64,000 bases of DNA, from NCBI GenBank assembly GCA_043228905.1, contig JBHGNT010000018.1, positions 1 through 64,000 on the forward strand, in the 5' to 3' direction. The notes below the pieces were generated by a model. The model had not been told where the DNA came from, did not search any database, and saw only the letters and a list, made by a program, of their open reading frames with translations. Made by a program: the position numbers and the translations under genes. This DNA comes from Azolla caroliniana. Lineage: Eukaryota > Polypodiophyta. Positions 51,301 to 60,921 of the stretch are shown one piece after another. How positions within the stretch are numbered: the first letter of the stretch is position 1; the number at the start of each line of letters is the position of its first letter.

Positions 51301-54300
51301 GCTTCGATTCGCATGTTTGAACACTAAAATCCGATATCACATGGGCCAGGTCTTAACATTTTAATTTACTCTCGGGCTCTTCTCTACTCCCTACTCTAAT
51401 TTGCAAATTTCTTCATGTCTCTCGATCTGAATTTTAGAAGCTTGATTTTTTAATTCCATGTCATAGTTAGTTTTGTTAGCTTCGATTCGCATGTTTGAAC
51501 ACTAAAATCCGATATCACATGGGCCAGGTCTGAACATTTTAATTTACTCACACGCTCTTCTCAACTCCCTCCTCAAATTTTGTAATTTCTTCATATCTCT
51601 CGACCTCAGTTTCAAAATCTTGATTTGTTAATTCCATTTTACTTTACTCTCGAGCTCTTCTCAATTCCCTCCTCAAATTTGGTAATTTCTTCATGTCTCT
51701 CGACCTGAGTTTCAAAATCTTGATTTTTAAATTCCATATGATAGCTAGTGTTGCTAGCTTCGATTCACATGTTTGAACACTAAAATCCGATATAACATGG
51801 GCCAGATATGAATATTTTAATTTACTCACGTGCTGTTCTCAACTCCCTCCTCTAATTTCGGAATTACTTTATGTCTCTCGAACTGAGTTTACAAATCTTG
51901 ATTTTTTAATTCCATATCATAGGTGGCTTTGTGAGCTTCGATTCGCATGTTTGAACACTAAAATCCGATATCACATGGGGCAGGTATGAACATTTTAATT
52001 TACTCTCGGGCTCTTCTCTACTCCCTCCTCTAATTTGGGAATTTTCTCATGTCTCTCGACCTGAGTTTACAAATCTTGATTTTTTAATTCCATATGATAG
52101 CTAGCATTCTTAGCTTCGATTCGCATGTTTGAACACTAAAATCCGATATCACATGGGCCAGGTATGAACATTTTATTTACTCTCGGGCACTTCTCTACTC
52201 CCTCCTCTAATTTGCAAATTTCTTCATGTCTCTCGACCTGAATTTCAAAAGCTTTATTTTTTAATTCCATATGATAGCTAGCGTTGCTAGCTTCGATTCG
52301 CACGTTTGAACACTAAAATCCGATACCACATGGGCCAGGTATGAACATTTTAATTTACTCTCGGGCACTTCTCTACTCCCTGCTCTAATTTGCAAATTTC
52401 TTCATCTCTCTCGACCTGAATTTCAAAAGCTTGATTTTTTAATTCCATATGATAGCTAGCATTGCTAGCTTCGATTTGCATGTTTGAACACTAAAATCGG
52501 ATATTACATGGGCCAGGTATGAACATTTTACTTTACTCTCGGGCTCTTCTCAATTCCCTCCTCAAATTTGGTAATTTCTTCATGTCTCTCGACCTGAGTT
52601 TTAAAATCTTGATTTTTTAATTCCATATCATAGCTATCTTTGTTAGCTTCGATTTGCATGTTTGAACACTAAAATCCGATATCACATGGGCCAGGTCTGA
52701 ACATTTTAATTTACTCACACACTCTTCTCAACTCCCTCCTCAAATTTGGTAATTTCTTCATGTCTCTCGACCTGAGTTTCAAAATCTTGATTTTTTAATT
52801 CCATATCATAGCTAGCTTTGTTAGCTTCGATTTGCATGTTTGAACACTAAAATCCGATATCACATGGGCCAAGTCTTAACATTTTAATTTACTCTCGGGA
52901 TCTTCTCTACTCCCTGCTCTAATTTGCAAATTTCTTCATGTCTCTCGACCTGAATTTCAAAAGCCTGATTTTTTAATTCCATATAATAGCTAGCGTTGCT
53001 AGCTTCGATTCGCATGTTTGAACACTAAAATCCGATATCACATGGGCCAGGTATAAAAATTTTAATTTACGCTCGGGCTCTTCTCAACTCTCTCCTCAAA
53101 TTTCGTAATTTCTTCAAGTCTCTCGACCTGAGTTTCAAAATCTTGATTTTTTAATTGCATATCATAGGTAGCTTTGTTAGCTTCGATTCGCATGTTTGAA
53201 CACTAAAATCCGATATCACATGGGCCAGGTATGAACATTTTAATTTACTCTCGGGCTCTTCTCAACTCCCTCCTCAAATTTCGTAATTTCTTCATATCTC
53301 TCGACCTCAGTTTCAAAATCTTGATTTTTTAATTCCATATCATAGCTAGTGTTGCTAGCTTCGATTCGCATGTTTGAACATTAAAATCCGATATCACATG
53401 GGCCAGGTATGAACATTCTAATTTACTCTCGGGCTCTTCTCTACGTCCTCCTCTAATTTGGGAATTTTTTCATGTCTCTCGACCTGAGTTTACAAATCTT
53501 GATTTTCTAATTCCATATCATAGGTAGCTTTGTTAGCTTCGATTCGCATGTTTGAACACTAAAACCCGATATCACATGGGCCAAGTCTAAACATTTTAAT
53601 TTAATCACGCACTCTTCTCAACTCCCTGCTCTAATTTGCAAATTACTTCATGTCTCTCGACCTGAGTTTCAAAATCTTGATTTTTTAATTCCATGTCATA
53701 GCTAGCTTTGTTAGCTTCGATTCGCATGTTTGAACACTAAAATCCGATATCACATGGGCCAGGTCTTAACATTTTAATTTACTCTCGGGCTCTTCTCTAC
53801 TCCCTGCTCTAATTTGCAAATTTCTTCATGTCTCTCGATCTGAATTTTAGAAGCTTGATTTTTTAATTCCATGTCATAGTTAGTTTTGTTAGCTTCGATT
53901 CGCATGTTTGAACACTAAAATCCGATATCACATGGGCCAGGTCTGAATATTTTAATTTACTCACACGCTCTTCTCAACTCCCTCCTCAAATTTTGTAATT
54001 TCTTCATATCTCTCGACCTCAGTTTCAAAATCTTGATTTTTTAATTCCATTTTACTTTACTCTCGAGCTCTTCTCAATTCCCTCCTCAAATTTGGTAATT
54101 TCTTCATGTCTCTCGACCTGAGTTTCAAAATCTTGATTTTTAAATTCCATATGATAGCTAGTGTTGCTAGCTTCGATTCACATGTTTGAACACTAAAATC
54201 CGATATAACATGGGCCAGATATGAATATTTTAATTTACTCACGTGCTGTTCTCAACTCCCTCCTCTAATTTCGGAATTACTTTATGTCTCTCGAACTGAG

Positions 54301-55515
54301 TTTACAAATCTTGATTTTTTAATTCCATATCATAGGTGGCTTTGTGAGCTTCGATTCGCATGTTTGAACACTAAAATCCGATATCACATGGGGCAGGTAT
54401 GAACATTTTAATTTACTCTCGGGCTCTTCTCTACTCCCTCCTCTAATTTGGGAATTTTCTCATGTCTCTCGACCTGAGTTTACAAATCTTGATTTTTTAA
54501 TTCCATATGATAGCTAGCATTCTTAGCTTCGATTCGCATGTTTGAACACTAAAATCCGATATCACATGGGCCAGGTATGAACATTTTATTTACTCTCGGG
54601 CACTTCTCTACTCCCTCCTCTAATTTGCAAATTTGTTCATGTCTCTCGACCTGAATTTCAAAAGCTTTATTTTTTAATTCCATATGATAGCTAGCGTTGC
54701 TAGCTTCGATTCGCACGTTTGAACACTAAAATCCGATACCACATGGGCCAGGTATGAAGATTTTAATTTACTCTCGGGCACTTCTCTACTCCCTTCTCTA
54801 ATTTGCAAATTTCTTCATGTCTCTCGACCTGAATTTCAAAAGCTTGATTTTTTAATTCCATATGATAGCTAGCATTGCTAGCTTCGATTTGCATGTTTGA
54901 ACACTAAAATCCGATATTACATGGGCCAGGTATGAACATTTTACTTTACTCTCGGGCTCTTCTCAATTCCCTCCTCAAATTTGGTAATTTCTTCATGTCT
55001 CTCGACCTGAGTTTCAAAATCTTGATTTTTTAATTCCATATCATAGGTAGCTTTGTTAGCTTCGATTCGCATGTCTGAACACTAAAATCCGATATCACAT
55101 GGGCCAGGTCTAAATATTTTAATTTACTCTCGGGCTCTTCTTAACTCCCTCCTCAAATTTGGTAATTACTTCATATCTCTCGACCTGAGTTTCAAAATCT
55201 TGATTTTTTAATTCCATATCATAGCTAGCTTTGTTAGCTTCGAGTCGCATGTTCTCAACTCTCGGGCTCTTCTCAACTCCCTCCTCAAATTTGCAAATTT
55301 CATCATGTCTGTCGACCTGAGTTTCAAAATTTTGATTTTTTAATTACAAATCATAGCTAGCATTGTTAGCTTCGATTCGCATGTTTGAACACTAATATCC
55401 GATATAACATGGGCCAGGTATGAACATTCTACTTTACTCTCGGGCTCTTCTCAACTCCCTCCTCAAATTTGGTAATTACTTCATGTCTCTCGACCTGAGT
55501 TTCAAAATCTTGACT
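48388..55515 (+). repeat. 178-bp satellite, family 2 (second block)
   Basis: Family-2 marks throughout (CACATGGGCCAGG, CTCTCGGGCTCTTC). Two levels of internal repetition are visible: a 9-monomer step of 1601 bp (TACGTCCTCCTC near 49431 and 51032) and a 2413-bp unit described separately. The block ends with a copy of the same segment that lies near 44.2-44.6 kb. Confidence 0.93.
49720..55040 (+). repeat. 2413-bp higher-order repeat in family 2
   Basis: The deletion variant ACATTTTATTTACTC occurs with its TTTTATTTAC part at 49758, 52171 and 54584, exactly 2413 bp apart each time. GTCCTCCTCTAATT (51032 and 53445) and the truncated junction before ACTTTACTCTCGAGC (about 51640 and 54053) share the spacing. 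The unit is 13 full monomers plus one of about 99 bp. A partial copy lies at 43.1-44.2 kb. About 2.2 tandem copies are present here. Confidence 0.88.
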
Positions 55516-58283
55516 TATTAATTCTATATCATAGATAGCTTTGTTAGCTTCGATTCGCATGCTTCAACACTAAAATCCGATATCACACCTGCCAGCTATG
55601 AACATTTTGATTTACTCACGCACTCTTGTCTACACCGTCCTCAACTTTTCTTTTTTCTTCATGTCTCTCGCCGTGACTTTCAAAATCATGATTCTTCAAT
55701 TCCATATTATAGAGTGCTTTGCCTTTTTCTTCAGGTCTCTCGCCCCTAGTTTCAAAATCATTATTTTTCAATTTCATATTATAGAGTGCATTTGTAGCTA
55801 AGATTCGCATGTTTGAACACAAATATTCGATATCACACTAGCTAGCTATGAACATTTTCATTTACTCATGCGCTCTTGTGTACACTGTCCTCAACTTTGC
55901 TTTTTTCTTCATGTCTCCTGGCCTGAATTTCAAAATCATGATTTTTCAATTCCTTCTCATAGCTATCATTGTTAGCATTGATTAGCATGTTTGAAGAAAA
56001 ATATCCGATATCATTAGAGCCAGGTATGAAAATTTTTATTTACTCAAACGCGCTTTTCTACGTCGTTCTCATCTTTGCTTTTTTCTTCATGTCTCCTGCC
56101 CTGAGTTTCAAGATTATGATTTTTCAATTCCATATTATAGAGTGCATCGTTATCTTCCATATTATAGAGTGCATGTTTGAACACAAAAATCCGATATCAC
56201 TCGAGCCAGGTATGAAAATTTTCATTTACTTACGCGCTCTGGTCTACACCGTCCTCAACATTGCTTTTTTCTTTATGTCTCTTACCCTGTGTTTCAAAAT
56301 CATGATTTTTCAATTCTAAATTATAGAGTGCATCGTTAGCTTTGATTCACATGTTTGAACACAAAAATCCAATATCACACAAGCCAGCTATGAACATTTT
56401 TATTTACTCACGCGCTCTTGTCTACACCGTCCCCAACTTTGCTTTTTTCTTCATGTCTCCTTCGCTGAGTTACAAAATCATGATTTTAGAATTACATATT
56501 ATATCTATCTTCGATAGCTTCCATTTGTATGTTTGAAGACAAAAATCCGATATCACTCAAGCCAGGTACAAACATCTTGATTTACTAACACGCTCATGTC
56601 TATGCCGTTCTCATCTTTGCTTTTTTCTTCATGTGTCTTGCCCTAAGTTTAAAAATCATTCTTTTTAAATTCCATATTATAGAGTGCATCGGTAGCTTCG
56701 ATTCGCATGTTTGAACACAAAAATCTGATATCACACTAGCCAGCTATGAACATTTTCATTTACTCATGCGCTCTTGTCTACACCGTCCTCAACTTTGCTT
56801 TTTTCTTCATGTCTCCTGCCCTGAGTTTCAAAATCATGATTTTTCAATTACATATCATAGCTATCTTTCTATAGTTTCAATTCGCATGTTTAAAGACAAA
56901 AATCCGATATCACTCGAGCCAGGTATGAACATTTTGATTTACTCACACGCTCTTGTCTACGCTGTTCTTATCTTTGCTTTTTTCTTCATGTCTCTCGCCC
57001 TGAGTTTCAAAATCATAATTTTTCAATTCCATTTGAACACAAAAATCCGATATCACACAAGCCAAGTATGAACATTTTGATTTACTCACGCACTCTTGTC
57101 TACACCATCCTCAACTTTGCTTTTTTCTTCATGTCTGCTGGTCTGAGTTTCAAGATCATGATTTTTTAATTCCATATCATAACTATCTTGGTTTTCTTCG
57201 ATTCACATGTTTGAACACAAAAATCCGATATCGCACTAGCCAACTATGAACATTTTTATTTACTCAGGCGCTCTTGTCTACACCGGCCTCAACTTTGCTT
57301 TTTTCTTCATGTCTCGTGCCCTGAGTTTCGAAATTATGATTTTTGAATTACATATCATAGCTATCTTCGTTAGCTTCGATTCGCATGTTTGAAGACAAAA
57401 ATCCGATATCACTCAAGCCAGGTATGAACATTTTGATTAACTCACACGCTCTTGTCTACGCTATTCTCATCTTTTCTTTTTTCTTCATGCCTCTCGCCCC
57501 GAGTTACAACATCATGATTTTTCAATTCCATATTATAGAGTGCATCGTTAGCTTTGATTCGCATGTTTGACCACAAAAATCAAATATCACACAAGCCAGC
57601 TATGAACATTTTGATTTACTCACGCGCTCTTGTCTACACCATCCTCAACTTTGCTTTTTTCTTCATGTCTTCTGCCCCGAGTTTCAACATCATGATTTTT
57701 CAATTCCATATTATAGAGTGCATCGTTAGCTTTGATTCGCATGTTTGACCACAAAAATCAAATATCACACAAGCCAACTATGTACATTTTGATTTACTCA
57801 CACGCTCTTGTCTATACCATCCTCAACTTTGCTTTTTTCTTCATGTCTCCTGCCTTGAGTTTAAAAATCATAATTTTTCAATTACATGTCATAGCTATCT
57901 TTGTTAGCTTCAATTCGCATGTTTGAACACAAAAATCCGATATCACACAAGCCAGCTATAAACATTTTGATTTACTCACGCGCTCTTGTCTACACCGTCA
58001 TCAACTTTGCTTTTTTCTTCATGTCTCCTGCCCTAAGTTTCCAAGTCATGATTTTTCAATTCTATATCATAGCTATCTTCGTTAGCTTCTATTCACATCT
58101 TTAAACACAAAAATCCGATATCACACAAGACAGCTATGAACATTTTGATTTACTAACGCGCTCTTGTCTACACCGTCCTCAACTTTGCTTTTTTCTTCAT
58201 GTCTCCTGCCCTGAGTTTCAAAGTCATGATTTTTCAATTCCATATCATAGCTATATTCATTAGCTTCAATTCGCATGTTTGAA
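55515..58283 (+). repeat. 178-bp satellite, family 3 (diverged edge)
   Basis: The 178-bp period persists (marker GCATG or its variants at 57561, 57739, 57917, 58095 and 58273), but neighbouring monomers differ widely. I see no long-range repeat of variant combinations. Family marks are CTTGTCTACACCGTCCTCAA, TTTGCTTTTTTCTTCATG and AACATTTTGATTTACTC. Two forms of the dyad region alternate, ATTATAGAGTGCATCG and ATCATAGCTATCTTCG. Truncated monomers occur near 55720, 56150 and 57033. Short open frames here are chance readings of the satellite. Confidence 0.92.
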
Positions 58284-58432
58284 CATGTTAAGGATTAGGT
58301 AATTAATTAAGGAATAATTATTACCTAATTAAGTGATTAACTTAAGTGATTACGTAGCGGAAGATTAAGTGATATGTGCGTGTATGTGTGCGTGAGAGGA
58401 AGAGAGAGAGAAGTACACTTATGTATACTTAC
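58284..58432. other. Non-satellite segment between array and decayed monomers
   Basis: About 150 bp interrupts a monomer after GCATGTTTGAACATG. It contains a near-perfect AT-rich inverted repeat (TAGGTAATTAATT / AATTATTACCTA, about 58297-58326) and then GT- and GA-rich simple sequence (GTGTATGTGTGCGTGAG, GAGAGAGAG). It looks like an inserted or replaced segment. I see no transposon termini or gene. Confidence 0.6.
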
Positions 58433-58876
58433 TTTTTCCATTATGTCTCTTGGCCTTAATTTTTAAACATAGATTTTATAAGCTCATATCATAGCCTACT
58501 TCGTTGGCTTCGATCCAACTATTTGAACGAGGAAATCAGATATCATATGAGGATGCTATGAACTTTCTGATGCATGTGGGCACTTTTGTTTGCGCTTGCA
58601 TGACTTCTGCTACAACTTGACTTTTTCCTTCATGTCTCTTGGCTTGAATTTCAAATTTTAGATTTATTAGGTCATATGATAACCTACTTCGTTGGCTTTA
58701 AATCAACTACTTCAACGTGGAAATCTAATATCATATGAGGACGCTAGGAGCTTTTTGATTCATGTGGGCGCTCTTGTTTGCCCCTGCATGAGTTCTGCCA
58801 CAACTTTACATTTTTATTCATGTCTCTTGGACTGAATTTCAAAACTTCAATTTTATTAGGTCATATCATAGCTGTT
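58433..58876 (+). repeat. Decayed satellite monomers, about 188-bp period
   Basis: Landmarks of the satellite remain in the correct order: ATGTCTCTTGG, GAATTTCAAA, TCATATSATAGCCTACTTCGTTGGCTT, GGAAATC.GATATCATATGAGG.YGCTA and GCGCTCTTGTTTGC. ATGTCTCTTGG occurs at 58443, 58632 and 58820, so the period is 188-189 bp. The extra length appears to lie between CTCTTGT and TTCATGTCTC, where these copies carry GCATGASTTCTGC. These are probably old monomers stranded outside the active array. Confidence 0.8.
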
Positions 58877-59598
58877 ATTTGAAGCTTGGAGATATAACTT
58901 TGTGTGATTTTTTATTTTTAAGTTTTAGGTTTTGAGCAATTGGAAGGTTAGGTTTTTTTGAGTAATTTTATGATCATTTTCATGGCAAATATTTGTTGTA
59001 CACTTAACCATTTTTTAGAGTTTTTGATGTTTGTTTCTATGTCAGGCTCTTGGTGACAGAGGTTATCAGATAGAAGGGCTCCCTTTGAAAGAGTCGGGCT
59101 CCTAGTTACAAAGGTTGTCAGACAGCGAGGATCCTTGTGATGGAGTCGGGCTCTTGGTGACAGAGGCTATGAGAGAGTCGGGCTCTTTGTGACAGACTCG
59201 GGCTCCTGGTGACAAACGTTGGCAGCTTTTTATCCACATTGGACGGTGGAGATCGTATGTGCCATCAGCGTTGCGACCTGCACCGTCCGTGCCCGCGATT
59301 CCCTCACTTGCCCTCTTAAATTTTGTTTGGAATTCTTTTGGTAGTAGTTAGTCACGAGCATGTATATATGTTATGTTATGTATGTTACCAGCAGCGGTAC
59401 ATATATTACCAGCAGCCCCTCCTGTCCTGTGTCTGCAGGGAGCAAGGATAGGGATTAGGGTAATTCATGTACAGTGCGCATGGATGGAAGTAGTACGTAC
59501 ATATATGTATGTAGGGAGTAAGTAAAGTATGTTCTTAGCAGCCGATGATGATGGCATGACATGGATTCCGGAAGTTCCAGGCAGAAGAAGAAGAAGAT
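58877..59598 (+). promoter_or_regulatory. Upstream region of the F-box gene
   Basis: No coding sequence seen. After an AT-rich stretch (58877-59040) comes a degenerate minisatellite (listed separately), then about 370 bp before the start codon. TATATA at 59363-59368, about 235 bp before the ATG, is the best TATA-box candidate. TTACCAGCAGC is repeated at about 59386 and 59408. Transcription start and any 5' UTR intron cannot be fixed from sequence alone. Confidence 0.5.
59045..59225 (+). repeat. Degenerate minisatellite, GAGTCGGGCTCYTGGTGACAG
   Basis: Copies of GGCTCYTGGTGACAGAGG and GAGTCGGGCTC begin near 59045, 59091, 59143, 59175 and 59195. Spacing shrinks from about 50 to 32 to 20 bp, as if successive copies lost their middle part. 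It lies upstream of the candidate TATA box of the F-box gene. Confidence 0.75.
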
Positions 59599-59608
59599 AT
59601 GGGGGTAG
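59561..59608 (+). promoter_or_regulatory. Overlapping upstream ORF of the F-box gene
   Basis: An ATG at 59561 opens a 15-codon frame that ends at TAG 59606-59608, eight bases into the main coding region in another frame. A four-codon frame (three ATGs in a row, then GCA TGA) starts at 59545. If the transcript starts upstream, these could lower initiation at 59599. Whether they are in the mRNA is unknown. Confidence 0.45.
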
Positions 59609-60921
59609 AGGAAGCAGAGGAGGAGGAGGAGGAGGTATGGAGCAGACTTCCAGATGAGGTTGTGGAGCGAGTGTGGAAGAGACTGACAGCATATGATTGC
59701 ATCAGAGTTGGATCCACATGCAAGAGGTTCAGATCCATCCTCCATATCTTCTTCTCCTCCCAATCACCCCTCCTTACCTCATATCCTTGTCCACCCAACC
59801 TTCTTCTTCTTCTGTTCCCGCTCCCTTCAGCAGGAGACGACGATGAAGAAGAAGAAGAAGAAGAAGAAGAAGAAGAAGACGAAGACCATGACGAACCGGA
59901 ACTCAGCCTTGGCCTCTCCCACTCCTGCTCATGCTCATACGATCCCAGCCTTGGCAAGTGGATCCCTTTGCCCCTTTCCTTCTTGAGTTCAGGCCTCTCT
60001 GAATCCTCCTTCCCTGTTGCGTCAGCTGGCGGATTGCTTTGCTTCACCTCCGGAGGATTCGGCCCTGGTACCCACTCACTAACCTTCGTGGTTTGTAACC
60101 CTCTTACAAAGTCATGGAGAGAGCTCCCCCTGCTTCCTTCTGATGTTGGCCAGAATCTTGCTGTTGATGGGGAGCAAAATATACCTATAGACTTCAATGA
60201 TGAAGACTCGGTGCATGCTTTCGGATTGATGACCTTTGATCATGAGCATGACAACCCCCGGGGCTATGAATTCTTCGCAATTAACTACACTTCTAGAAAC
60301 GGAACTTGTATGGCCATGGCTTATTCTTCCCACCTTTGTAGCTGGCAAGGCCTCTCCGTCCTCACCATGGAGCAACCTTATTGCACATTAAGTAGTATGA
60401 ATATTGTTGTTATGGGAAGAAATACCGAAATCGACGATAATGCCATCTCGCTCTATTCGCTGTGGAAGAGACGATCAGAGTTTGTCATATATCATCTTGC
60501 TCGAGGCACATGGACCGAGATCGAAAGCCCAGAGTGTGAATCCTCCCTCGTAAGTGCCCATTTGATTGATTGCTATGGTGTGTTGCACATGGTGGCGGGT
60601 GTCGGCATTGTGTGGCTTCCTACCAATGTGATTGAGAGCCCCACCAGCGTGCGCATCTGGAGGCTCAACATGCCAAGCAAGAGTTGGTCGGAAGTGACGA
60701 GAATGCCAGCTGCAGTTCTCCATGAATTTCGACGCAACATTGATTTCGAAAGCTTGCAGTGCTTGGGCAAGGACGGAGTGATCTACTTGACAAGTCTCCT
60801 GAAGGAGGTTCTCATGTATGACATGGAGACTGGGGATTGGAAATGGTTTGAGGCTGACTTCTTTGACGTGGACAAGGGATTTGTAGGGTTCATTCTTGAG
60901 CCGTCCCTAACCTCGCCTTGA
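59599..60921 (+). CDS. F-box protein with C-terminal beta-propeller-like domain
   Basis: 440 codons, no intron needed. The first in-frame Met follows an in-frame TGA (59552-59560 region). Residues 14-48 form an F-box (WSRLPDEVVERVWKRL, then CIRVGSTCKRFRSIL), which in this family binds SKP1 and places the protein in an SCF ubiquitin ligase. Residues 79-99 are an almost pure Asp/Glu run encoded by a GAA microsatellite. From about 140 the sequence has the plant F-box/kelch (galactose-oxidase-like) pattern: AGGLLCF, then VCNPLTKSWRELP, and near the end VRIWRLNMPSKSW and LKEVLMYDMETGDW. This part normally recruits the substrate, which I cannot predict. Canonical kelch repeats are weak. It resembles the UFO / At5g15710-like group in layout, but I do not assign an ortholog. 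It is the first gene outside the satellite and converges on TFB4. Confidence 0.9.
   Translation: MGVEEAEEEEEEVWSRLPDEVVERVWKRLTAYDCIRVGSTCKRFRSILHIFFSSQSPLLTSYPCPPNLLLLLFPLPSAGDDDEEEEEEEEEEEDEDHDEPELSLGLSHSCSCSYDPSLGKWIPLPLSFLSSGLSESSFPVASAGGLLCFTSGGFGPGTHSLTFVVCNPLTKSWRELPLLPSDVGQNLAVDGEQNIPIDFNDEDSVHAFGLMTFDHEHDNPRGYEFFAINYTSRNGTCMAMAYSSHLCSWQGLSVLTMEQPYCTLSSMNIVVMGRNTEIDDNAISLYSLWKRRSEFVIYHLARGTWTEIESPECESSLVSAHLIDCYGVLHMVAGVGIVWLPTNVIESPTSVRIWRLNMPSKSWSEVTRMPAAVLHEFRRNIDFESLQCLGKDGVIYLTSLLKEVLMYDMETGDWKWFEADFFDVDKGFVGFILEPSLTSP
59838..59886 (+). repeat. GAA trinucleotide microsatellite within the coding region
   Basis: A run of about ten GAA codons with GAT/GAC at its edges encodes the acidic tract of the F-box protein. 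Length changes here would alter the protein in frame. Confidence 0.85.

Noticed and set aside
55598-58104. Series of hydrophobic plus-strand open frames of about 60-116 codons in family 3
   Set aside because: Same reason: each begins near the GCATGTTTGA landmark of a monomer and ends within one or two monomers. The hydrophobic look comes from T-rich satellite sequence.
1-58283. CENP-B box in the monomer
   Set aside because: No match to the TTCG....A..CGGG pattern in either orientation. TTCGATTCGCATG shares only the first four bases.
59693-59986. Plus-strand open frame with a poly-lysine run overlapping the F-box gene
   Set aside because: It is the GAA repeat read in another frame. The F-box frame has clear domain evidence.
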